Shown one piece after another: positions 1-6,914 of a DNA stretch of 35,331 bases. Made by a program: the position numbers and the translations under genes. The number at the start of each line of letters is the position of its first letter. Position 1 is the stretch's first letter. The notes beneath the pieces were generated by a model. It saw only the letters and a list, made by a program, of their open reading frames with translations, searched no databases and was not told the DNA's origin. The stretch is from assembly GCF_019734885.1 (NCBI RefSeq), contig NZ_JAAXCM010000042.1, positions 1-35,331 on the forward strand, in the 5' to 3' direction. The DNA is from Pseudocoprococcus catus (GTDB lineage: Bacteria; Bacillota; Clostridia; Lachnospirales; Lachnospiraceae).

Positions 1-26
1 TACATTTTTCTTCCAGACATAGAAAT

Positions 27-70
27 AACCCCTTTCATTAGACTTACATTTTTGTCTAACAAAAGGGGTT
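27..70 (-). terminator. Terminator-like hairpin after small toxin-like gene
   Basis: Read on the minus strand, AACCCCTTT (70-62) pairs with AAAGGGGTT (35-27), with inner pairs GTTAGAC/GTCTAA and a short T-rich stretch after it. It lies 18 bp past the stop codon of the 32-aa gene, as expected for a type I toxin mRNA terminator. The T tract is weak. Confidence 0.6.
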
Positions 71-87
71 CACTTCAACGTGGGCGG

Positions 88-186
88 TTATTTTTGTGTC
101 TTATTACTATCCTTACCAAATGTATATCCTATACTAAAGCAGGTTAAGCCGAAGCTCACTACTGCAATAAAGTCAACAATACTCAT
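88..186 (-). CDS. Small hydrophobic toxin-like peptide, 32 aa (copy 1)
   Basis: Short ORF reading MSIVDFIAVVSFGLTC at the start and ending GKDSNKTQK. One hydrophobic helix (about residues 3-22) is followed by a charged tail (KD..K..K), the layout of small membrane toxins of type I toxin-antitoxin systems (Fst/TxpA/holin-like toxins). The start is set by a strong GGAGG eight bases upstream. A hairpin follows the stop codon. No antisense RNA gene could be identified, so the antitoxin half is inference. A second, altered copy occurs at 15854-16000. I recognise the type of peptide, not a named family member. Confidence 0.6.
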   Translation of the reverse strand: MSIVDFIAVVSFGLTCFSIGYTFGKDSNKTQK

Positions 187-340
187 TGGCTTAGCCCTCC
201 TTACTTACGGATTCCCCTTCGGGTATCTATGTAATCAGAGGGTCACAGTCCCTCTGTAGAAGGACTAACCGCCTACCGTTATATGGCAGCACCCATATTT
301 CGATTATATCAATTTTTAGTTTTATACGCAATATGTAAAA
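91..340. repeat. Direct repeat carrying the toxin-like gene, copy 1
   Basis: This stretch recurs at 15905-16200 in the same orientation with very high identity. It includes the toxin-like gene and its upstream region. The main difference is a replaced segment after GAGGGTCACAGT: copy 2 has about 50 extra bases there. Homologous recombination between the copies would delete the left transposon end and the tns genes. Confidence 0.9.
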
Positions 341-432
341 CTTGTTTATATCAAAAACTCTTCCGCTTTTTGCAGCAGAGAAGCTTTTTCCACAATTCTT
401 TCTCATTGAAAATTAAATTTCTTCTAATTCAA

Positions 433-503
433 TTACACCTCTTCCATATCATCCATATTCGTGCCTTTCTGCATTATATGCTGACTAACAATACCCTTTG
501 ATT
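433..503 (-). pseudogene. Remnant: 5' end and upstream region of the excisionase-like HTH gene
   Basis: Positions about 440-503 are nearly identical to 31465-31528, the upstream region and first codons of the intact 63-aa HTH gene near the right transposon end. Here the reading frame begins at 456 with MDDMEE and stops after seven residues (MDDMEEV). Only the start of the gene survives. This is one of several left-flank pieces that mirror the right end of the element. Confidence 0.75.
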
Positions 504-546
504 ATTTCGCATCAATTAGAAAAATTTTTGGAAGTGGGGAAAAAAT

Positions 547-744
547 ATGATCTCATACGACAGATTTTGGAAGACACTGGAAAATTCACCAGAAACCTAT
601 TACACATTAGTCAAAAAGCATGGAATCCCAAACAGTACTATGACTAAATTAAAAAATAACCGCACCATCAATCTTGGTACGGTAAACAAGTTATCTGCAG
701 TATCTACGGATATTCAAACTAAGCACTGTGGTGAAAATTCCTGA
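547..744 (+). pseudogene. Truncated XRE-type regulator (YozG-like)
   Basis: The N-terminal 45 or so residues (MISYDRFWKTL...KHGIPNSTMTKLK) closely match the intact 68-aa XRE protein at 10141-10347, including the helix-turn-helix. After about residue 48 (around base 690) the similarity ends. The remaining codons read out of frame through the tail of another gene, giving a nonsense C-terminus (TDIQTKHCGENS). This looks like a deletion that joined the start of a regulator gene to the end of a downstream gene. The 65-aa product keeps most of the helix-turn-helix but lacks the last helix. Confidence 0.7.
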
Positions 745-988
745 TCCTGATCGTACTCTCATCCTATCCGCCATGCAAAAATCAATCGATCCGGGAGAAA
801 GTCTGGACGATGCTATGGCATTTATCGAAGATATGGCCTATTACCCAGAGTTTTGTTTTTGGGATTGGGATTTCAAATTCTTGGATGAGATCACAGAGTA
901 TAAACTTTATCATTCTGATCTCAATACATTACTTGGCATTGGAACAGAAAAATCGGTCATATACATTCCTGGACTGATTAATTATTAA
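692..988 (+). pseudogene. C-terminal remnant of the 186-aa partner of the HipA-like kinase
   Basis: This frame (an ORF with a GTG start at 728, but similarity begins near 695) matches the last ~95 residues of the intact 186-aa protein at 29754-30314. Shared features are the central WDWDFKFLDE / DWDFEFLDD block, the LYHSD / LYKSD motif and the end LGIGT....V.Y.PG...Y. The 5' part of the gene is missing and has been replaced by the XRE fragment. Any kinase gene that once followed is gone, because the terminator comes directly afterwards. Confidence 0.75.
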
Positions 989-1311
989 TCTGCCCACAAT
1001 TCAGCTGCCATACAAAGCGTAGACGGCTGATTCAGACATTTGAATAATATCTTCGATAGATTTACCTTTAAAAACAAATATCTCTTAAAAACAAAAAGAC
1101 AGCCTTCATTCTGAATTCTTCTTTCAGATGAAAGCTGTCTTTTTTTGGTAACATTATATGATTTTTGAGATTTAACTGCATCCCAACCGCAAACGATGAT
1201 TTTGTACGTTTTCGTCTGTTTTTCTAAAATCACGAATTTCAGTTTAAAAGTATAGTTTTGTACGTTTTTACCGATTTCGCCGAAAAAATTTTTTTGGTTT
1301 TGTTTTATTTT
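989..1311. other. Left flank of the transposon: non-coding, possible old right end
   Basis: No credible gene. It contains a terminator (1093-1146), then GGTAACATTATAT at 1147-1159, a 13-bp motif also found at 31658-31670 just inside the right transposon end. Two copies of TTTTGTACGTTTT (near 1200 and 1256) lie about 56 bp apart. Positions 1155-1175 resemble a degenerate version of the 21-bp end repeat in the right-end orientation. The stretch may be the decayed right end of a related earlier element. Confidence 0.4.
1093..1146 (+). terminator. Intrinsic terminator
   Basis: GACAGC (1098-1103) pairs with GCTGTC (1134-1139), with further pairing toward the loop (CTTCAT/ATGAAAG), followed by seven T on the plus strand. 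An A run on the other side could let it work on the minus strand too. It closes the remnant gene ending at 988. Confidence 0.75.
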
Positions 1312-1544
1312 TGTTAATCTTAAATTATATTCTGCATATATCCAGTCTATTTTTCCGCTTTGCTATTTAAAATATGAAATAATATTATGAATATATTATT
1401 TTTCCTGCGATTTTTTAATATTCAGCTTAAATGCTTCTTTGGATATATTTTAACTCGACCATTATGAGCTAAAATTATATCTTAGATATATTAATTTCTC
1501 AAGTCTGTATTTGTTCTAAAATCTAAAATTACTTTTTGCATATA
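1312..1544. repeat. Left transposon end with five putative TnsB sites
   Basis: The tip TGTTAATC (1312-1319) is followed by five 21-bp repeats at 1320-1340, 1375-1395, 1427-1447, 1470-1490 and 1524-1544. They share TTAAATTATA, two variable bases, then TTGAATATA or close variants. Sites are spaced at 43-55 bp, roughly four to five helical turns. An 8-bp tip next to a ~22-bp TnsB site is the known arrangement in Tn7. Binding by this TnsB is inferred. Confidence 0.85.
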
Positions 1545-1560
1545 TACCGCAATTATTATT

Positions 1561-2367
1561 TTACATTAACAGCTGTGCTCTTATCTTATTCGCATCAAGC
1601 AATACTTCCACCTCTTCCCCTTCTTGTCTATAGGCAATAATGGGCTTTAATTCCAGATCATTTATTTTTAATAATTTCTGGTTATTTTCTAATATTTGAT
1701 TTGCTACATTTATGACATCTAAACGTATCAGGCAATTTGCTAATCTTTGCCATAAAATATAGGCTTGTAATTGCTTTTCCTCATCCGACATTCCTTGCAT
1801 GTTACTTTTTATTTTCAATACAATTATGACAGCAATAAGATACCCATTTAATAAATCACTTTGACTCTTTTCATTTTCAGTATCCTCAAACCATATCTTA
1901 TAGGCTTTGTTTAGGTGATTTACAATCATTCGCACTATCTTTACATTGCTTATTTCTTCTGTACTTGCTAATTCTTTATTCTCTTCTTGCCGACTAGAAT
2001 TACGTTTTTTCTTCACATGCTGTTTTAACAAATTCCACTTCCTACTTAGAAATGGACCTATTTTTTCTTCACATATTTCTTTTGATTTTGGAAGCACTAC
2101 ACCTGTTAATAGCACCGTTACACCAAAATATATCGCTGCTTCCATCAATCCATCAATTATACTTGTCTCACAACCAGATTCTTCTAATTCAGGCTTATAA
2201 CCATATTTTTCCTCTAGTTCACTGTCATCAACCTTAATCCACTCAGAATTTCCAACCGGTTTATTTGTTTCATCATCTAATAAATTTCCTCTGTATGCAC
2301 CTTCTGTATCGTTTGAATCGGCTAAATGTGTTCCTTCTCTTTTTATCGGACGGTAATAATCACTCAT
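1561..2367 (-). CDS. Unknown 268-aa protein with one membrane segment, next to the left transposon end
   Basis: I do not recognise a family. The N-terminal ~75 residues are hydrophilic and acidic, followed by a single hydrophobic stretch (IYFGVTVLLTGVVL) and then a lysine-rich, helical C-terminal part. I chose ATG 2367 because GGAGG lies seven bases upstream; a GTG at 2382 is less likely. It is on the same strand as the tns operon but separated from tnsC by a terminator (2475-2511), so it probably has its own promoter in 2385-2470. Its stop codon lies just 17 bp from the innermost left-end repeat. It may be cargo (an envelope or phage-defence protein) or a transposon accessory gene; nothing in the sequence decides. 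Confidence 0.7.
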   Translation of the reverse strand: MSDYYRPIKREGTHLADSNDTEGAYRGNLLDDETNKPVGNSEWIKVDDSELEEKYGYKPELEESGCETSIIDGLMEAAIYFGVTVLLTGVVLPKSKEICEEKIGPFLSRKWNLLKQHVKKKRNSSRQEENKELASTEEISNVKIVRMIVNHLNKAYKIWFEDTENEKSQSDLLNGYLIAVIIVLKIKSNMQGMSDEEKQLQAYILWQRLANCLIRLDVINVANQILENNQKLLKINDLELKPIIAYRQEGEEVEVLLDANKIRAQLLM

Positions 2368-2474
2368 TTGTTTTCCTCCCACATTTTCAGATACTAGTTA
2401 ACAACTCTATCGTTCATATGTAACTACATACAACTTAATATGATTTTATTATATTACAAAAATACCATCAAAAA

Positions 2475-2511
2475 AAGGACATTTGCCTCGATTATCAAAG
2501 CAAATATCCTT
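2475..2511 (-). terminator. Terminator of the tns operon
   Basis: On the minus strand AAGGATATTTGC pairs with GCAAATGTCCTT, and TTTTTTT follows. It starts 14 bp past the tnsC stop codon and ends the tniQ-tnsA-tnsB-tnsC transcript. Confidence 0.85.
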
Positions 2512-2524
2512 CCGTATGTCCTGA

Positions 2525-4144
2525 TTAATTATTCAACAATTCATCTCTGATTTGAATATGTTCATCATCCATTACTGCCTTTTTCTTTGTGCCACTCCGT
2601 TTATCTGATGCATGAGTCTTCAGCCATTGATACGCATCCTTTGTAATCATCACCTCATCCGCGTTTACATTTCTTTTCAACCCTATCGCATGATCTACAG
2701 CCTGCTCAACTCGTGTCTTATTATAGATTTCACCGGTAATACTAATTGCATTCATAATATTTTGAATTGCATTATTTTTTATTGCCGGAAGTCCCTTTTC
2801 TTCTGAAATCTTCATCTGCTGATATATTTTTTCTCTGTTAGCTTCCTGCTGTGCATTTTGAATCAGGCGTTCTAATTCCAGATTACCATTTTTCATAATT
2901 TCTTCCCGTTTTTTCTCATAGTTATGATTATTCATATCATCTAAAAATGGCTGTATTCCAGGAAAATACTGTCTGGATATACGATAAATATAATCTGCAT
3001 TTATTACCGGTTTCTTTTTGGCACGTAAATAATGAATCTGCATATACATATATACACTAACCAGCTGTGCAATAATTCCCTTAGAGACATCATACAGGGC
3101 CTGAATAATCTCTCTGTTCGGCTCAATTCTTTCATCCATCCACTGAAATTTCATCAGATTTGAAACAATGGTTGCAAAATACTGTTTGTTTTCACAATAG
3201 GCATTGGCTTCAATGAACGCCCCTGTTCGTCTGCTCATTCTTAAATTCGGAAACATTTTACTATAAGCATCTTCTGTTCCCACTGCCATAATAGCTACTT
3301 TTGTCTTATTCACAACAGTCAGCAGACTTTCATATGTACTTTCTTTCTGCCCTGAAAAATCCAACAGCTGTATCTCATCAAAAATAATACAGCCAATCGC
3401 AAACATCTCAATCAGTTTGCATATAACATTTGCCTTTTCTCCCACTGTACGGGCGCGTTTTACCATCTGTTCATATACCGGCTCAAGATTTCCTAAAGCC
3501 TTATCAATCTCTTCTCCAATACTAATATATAATGCTGAAAAATTTGAATTCGCCGGGCATACAACAACAAGATACACAATCTGTGGGAAGCGCTGAAAGG
3601 ATTCTGATTTATGTATGATAACCTGCGGATAATTTGAAAGCAGTATCTCCAGAGAAGCAGATTTTCCACATCCTGAATAGCCGATTAACGTTATTCCTGC
3701 ATTAGAAGCAGCTCCATGATTTCCTTGCAAACGTACATGAGTACTGTCTTCAGTGTCATTCATTGTAATCTTTATAGGGTCCTCGCTCTCTTTCTCTATA
3801 CGATCACGATATGATACTCTTAACACATTATTAAATTCCTGTTCAAGCAAAGCATGAAACGGTAAAACAAACCTAACCTTTCTCAGCAGCGCCACCATTT
3901 CTAATTTTTCATTGACACTCATATTTCGGACTTCTTTTTCATTCGGAAACAACGGCTGCTTATTGTATGTTGTGAAGACTTCGTCTTCTGTACGTGCTTC
4001 CGGTAACGCTTCTATATATGGATTGCCATTATCTTCAGGCATCTTAGACCTCACATATACTGCCGGAACTTCATTTGTCATCCGTAAATCAAAATTATCA
4101 TAAGAATGTTCATTTTCCTTCATTTCTGTGTAATTGTACTTCAT
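2525..4144 (-). CDS. tnsC: TnsC, AAA+ ATPase transposition regulator
   Basis: 539 aa, close to Tn7 TnsC in length (about 555). Walker A is GYSGCGKS at residues 155-162 and Walker B is CIIFDEIQ at about 252-259. In Tn7-type systems TnsC forms ATP-dependent filaments on target DNA, links the target selector (TniQ/TnsD) to the TnsA-TnsB transposase, and takes part in target immunity. The long stretch ahead of the ATPase core and the basic C-terminal tail are consistent with partner-binding regions, which is inferred. The ATG is two bases past the tnsB stop codon, so the genes are translationally close. A terminator follows directly. Confidence 0.93.
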   Translation of the reverse strand: MKYNYTEMKENEHSYDNFDLRMTNEVPAVYVRSKMPEDNGNPYIEALPEARTEDEVFTTYNKQPLFPNEKEVRNMSVNEKLEMVALLRKVRFVLPFHALLEQEFNNVLRVSYRDRIEKESEDPIKITMNDTEDSTHVRLQGNHGAASNAGITLIGYSGCGKSASLEILLSNYPQVIIHKSESFQRFPQIVYLVVVCPANSNFSALYISIGEEIDKALGNLEPVYEQMVKRARTVGEKANVICKLIEMFAIGCIIFDEIQLLDFSGQKESTYESLLTVVNKTKVAIMAVGTEDAYSKMFPNLRMSRRTGAFIEANAYCENKQYFATIVSNLMKFQWMDERIEPNREIIQALYDVSKGIIAQLVSVYMYMQIHYLRAKKKPVINADYIYRISRQYFPGIQPFLDDMNNHNYEKKREEIMKNGNLELERLIQNAQQEANREKIYQQMKISEEKGLPAIKNNAIQNIMNAISITGEIYNKTRVEQAVDHAIGLKRNVNADEVMITKDAYQWLKTHASDKRSGTKKKAVMDDEHIQIRDELLNN

Positions 4145-4146
4145 AA

Positions 4147-6261
4147 TTAAAAATCTCCTTCTTCAAACATATCCATTGCTGCCCTGAAATCTAAATTTGG
4201 TGCAAATGGATCTTTATTTTTATCTTCTTCCTGATGCTCAGGATTATTTTGTGACACTTTTTCCATTTGTTCCTCACAGAGCTGCTTCTCATCTTTTTCT
4301 AACCGTTGTGCGACCCGATTCTCATTGTTAATGCGGTTCTTTTCTTCACATCTTGCATCACGAATTCCCGTCGTATTTGCCAGATGTTCTGTGGTATTCG
4401 CCGCAATAATGTTCCTATAAGTCTTACTGAGATTCATGTCCACTGACAAATTATGTTCTTTACCTTCACGATTTAATTTCCTTCGGTGTGCATCATACTC
4501 GTTATATTCAGCCCATGTCATACCGGTATACTCTGCGTTATTTGGAATACCATCATTCAGATGCAGTGTATATAATTTATTGTCTTCCATATAATAGATT
4601 GTCCCAACATCTCTCGGATCATAGCGGATTTTCATTTTTTCACGTTTAGTACCAAGCCTGAACATTTTCTCCAGCAATTTAGATTCATGATTGATATAAT
4701 GCAGACCTGATAATATAACACCTTTCCGAGATAAGCTTGCCTGCTTTTCAGGCAATAAGTCATATAAATATTGAGCATATGTTGCCTGAGATATAGGTCT
4801 GGGATTTCCTTTAATCTCACAAAAATACTTCCATAATGTGCATGGAGCCGGTTTAATATCTTTCTGATACATTTCTTTACCCATTGGATAACCTTCCATG
4901 TAACGCTGATTATGCATAAGAACATAATTAATAACTAATTGAGTAAATGAATAAATATCCAGCATTGCCTCCCGATGATGATTTGAATCGTATCTCTCTG
5001 TAATCAACCCTTTTTTTATCATCTCTGGTCTTAATGAACTCTGAAATTGATGAAATGACTGTTCAACAATACTTTTCAAAGATCCTGTTGCTCCCGGCTC
5101 TAATGTACGTATAATTCCCAATCTCTTACATACCTCTCCAAACTTATGACTTTTAAAATCCGATCCCCGGTCACACCTGATTTCATTTGGTAAAAAATTT
5201 GAAGGCCACAAACCCGAATCGAATTCTATTCCATATTTTGCAGCATACTCTGCTTTGTCATCTCCCAGATTTAAGAAAAGATTTGTAAGACCAATCATGC
5301 TGTTGTTTTCCAACGAAATTGACACTGCCACAATAGCACTCGTCTGTACATCCAACAAAAAATATACAATCGGACGTCCTATACTCTGCTCCTTATCCAT
5401 AGCAGATACAATAGAAAAATCTGCTTCTACAGCATCCGCTTCCACAATCCATCCCGGACGAATTGCATCTTTTCGTGCGCTCCCCAGCAACAGTCTCTTG
5501 GCATTTCTCTGTTCCTGTGCACTGGTCTTTTTAATGTCCTTTTCCTTTTGTGATATATGCTGACTACAATAAAAATAAAATTGATTGTATGTCGGAATCA
5601 TGGACTGCGGCAGCCTGTTTCCATCCGAATCCGTATAATATTTTTCAATCAAACCTGCATATGCGTTTTTATAGGTGCGCTCTCTGCCTTTCTTATATAA
5701 CTGCAGGAACTCTTCAAATTGATTAATAACTTCCTGTGTCAATACAACGCCATTTTGAAGTCCATCAAATCTTTTTCTCCCCGCTTTCACTACATGTCTA
5801 TTAGGGCCTGTAGATTTCTTCTGTGAACGCTTATCAACCAATGAACTATCTTGAAAACCTGATTGAATATAGGCTTTTACGTATATCCAAAAAGAATTCC
5901 TTGGCATTTGATATTCAGTAAGAATTTTTTCTATCGGCTTTTTTGTTCCTTTTCCCATTAATCCTATATAAGTAGGCCCATAGGCCTCTGCCACGTCATT
6001 CAACATTTTCTTAATTCGAATAAAACGTGCCCTATCTTTTTCATCCATAGTATCAAAGGAAACTATATTGTTATCACTCTCATATGTAAGCACTGCTTCC
6101 TGGTTTCGAATCATTCTTCTTAATTCTGCTGTTTCAAAATAATTCAAAATTAATTTTGTTGTATTCATCCGGCATAAAACACATGCATCCGGCTGCACAT
6201 AAATCAGTCGATACACATCTTCCAGTATATGAATAATTGCTCCAACCATTAATTGAGCCAT
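4147..6261 (-). CDS. tnsB: TnsB, DDE transposase
   Basis: 704 aa, the usual length of Tn7 TnsB (702). The catalytic triad is visible: D276 in WIVEADA, D364 in IRCDRGSDF and E400 in LKSIVEQSFHQFQ, at almost the same positions as D273/D361/E396 of Tn7 TnsB. This rve/DDE enzyme binds the end repeats and joins the 3' ends to target DNA. The N-terminal ~250 residues should hold the DNA-binding helices, and the acidic, polar C-terminal tail (EEDKNKDPFAPN) fits a TnsC-contact tail. The start at 6261 has GGAGG six bases upstream and overlaps the end of tnsA by 13 bp. Confidence 0.95.
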   Translation of the reverse strand: MAQLMVGAIIHILEDVYRLIYVQPDACVLCRMNTTKLILNYFETAELRRMIRNQEAVLTYESDNNIVSFDTMDEKDRARFIRIKKMLNDVAEAYGPTYIGLMGKGTKKPIEKILTEYQMPRNSFWIYVKAYIQSGFQDSSLVDKRSQKKSTGPNRHVVKAGRKRFDGLQNGVVLTQEVINQFEEFLQLYKKGRERTYKNAYAGLIEKYYTDSDGNRLPQSMIPTYNQFYFYCSQHISQKEKDIKKTSAQEQRNAKRLLLGSARKDAIRPGWIVEADAVEADFSIVSAMDKEQSIGRPIVYFLLDVQTSAIVAVSISLENNSMIGLTNLFLNLGDDKAEYAAKYGIEFDSGLWPSNFLPNEIRCDRGSDFKSHKFGEVCKRLGIIRTLEPGATGSLKSIVEQSFHQFQSSLRPEMIKKGLITERYDSNHHREAMLDIYSFTQLVINYVLMHNQRYMEGYPMGKEMYQKDIKPAPCTLWKYFCEIKGNPRPISQATYAQYLYDLLPEKQASLSRKGVILSGLHYINHESKLLEKMFRLGTKREKMKIRYDPRDVGTIYYMEDNKLYTLHLNDGIPNNAEYTGMTWAEYNEYDAHRRKLNREGKEHNLSVDMNLSKTYRNIIAANTTEHLANTTGIRDARCEEKNRINNENRVAQRLEKDEKQLCEEQMEKVSQNNPEHQEEDKNKDPFAPNLDFRAAMDMFEEGDF

Positions 6262-6914
6262 CTTATTCCTCCATTCCGCATATTCTCAATAATTGCTTTA
6301 TAATCCAGCAGACGGCTTTCCATATCTACGATGATTTCTTTATGCGCGATCTTATGTCTAAGGGCGCTGTATGCATCATATACACAGCCGTCATCATAAC
6401 AAGCTGTCACGTCCATGATGTTTTTTACTAACGTCCAGTTCACATCACTTTTATATACGATATGAAACGGAATCTGCAGACTGTCCCAGTAAAGTTTTTC
6501 TATATAAAGCTTTTCTATATTCCTGGCATTATCCAATACAGATTTATCCGTCTTGACACTGTATGCCTCGTATGTACCATCTGTTTTTGTGATCAGCATA
6601 TCTGTCGTCATCCGTGTTTTTTCATTATATGGATGTCTGAATCCAAGCTTCCTGCTAATTTCTACTGTCATCTCCAACTCCAATGGAAACTGCTCCCGGA
6701 TATCTGTTACATCATCTCTCCAGCGCAGCAGATAATACCAGTAGACCTCTCCCTGGGACAACAGATGCACCTGCCGCCCTGTTTTATAATCAATTACTTC
6801 TGATGCTGTTCCCATACTGTTGACTTCTCTGTTTTCGAGCCATGGCTTATAATCTTTTCCTTCTCCTGTTCCCCGGCCTCTCCTCAGTCTTCCTTCTTCT
6901 GTAATCATTGGCAT
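6249..6914 (-). CDS. tnsA: TnsA, endonuclease subunit of the transposase
   Basis: 221 aa. TnsA makes the 5'-strand cuts so that the element leaves by cut-and-paste. The restriction-endonuclease-like core is visible: E56 in LSQGEVYWYYLL, D105 in RMTTDML and K121 in YEAYSVKTD, matching the E/D/K metal site of Tn7 TnsA (E63, D114, K132). The residue at the Q130-like position is S rather than Q. The start is ATG 6914, in a TAATG overlap with the tniQ stop, with GGGAGG at good distance; an ATG at 6959 would need a 46-bp overlap and has no better ribosome binding site. Residues 150-215 are a likely TnsC-binding C-terminal domain. Confidence 0.93.
   Translation of the reverse strand: MPMITEEGRLRRGRGTGEGKDYKPWLENREVNSMGTASEVIDYKTGRQVHLLSQGEVYWYYLLRWRDDVTDIREQFPLELEMTVEISRKLGFRHPYNEKTRMTTDMLITKTDGTYEAYSVKTDKSVLDNARNIEKLYIEKLYWDSLQIPFHIVYKSDVNWTLVKNIMDVTACYDDGCVYDAYSALRHKIAHKEIIVDMESRLLDYKAIIENMRNGGIRWLN

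Noticed and set aside
1320-1544. CRISPR array at the left end
   Set aside because: The repeats are imperfect, AT-rich and unevenly spaced, with an inverted set at the other end. They fit transposase binding sites, and no cas genes are present.
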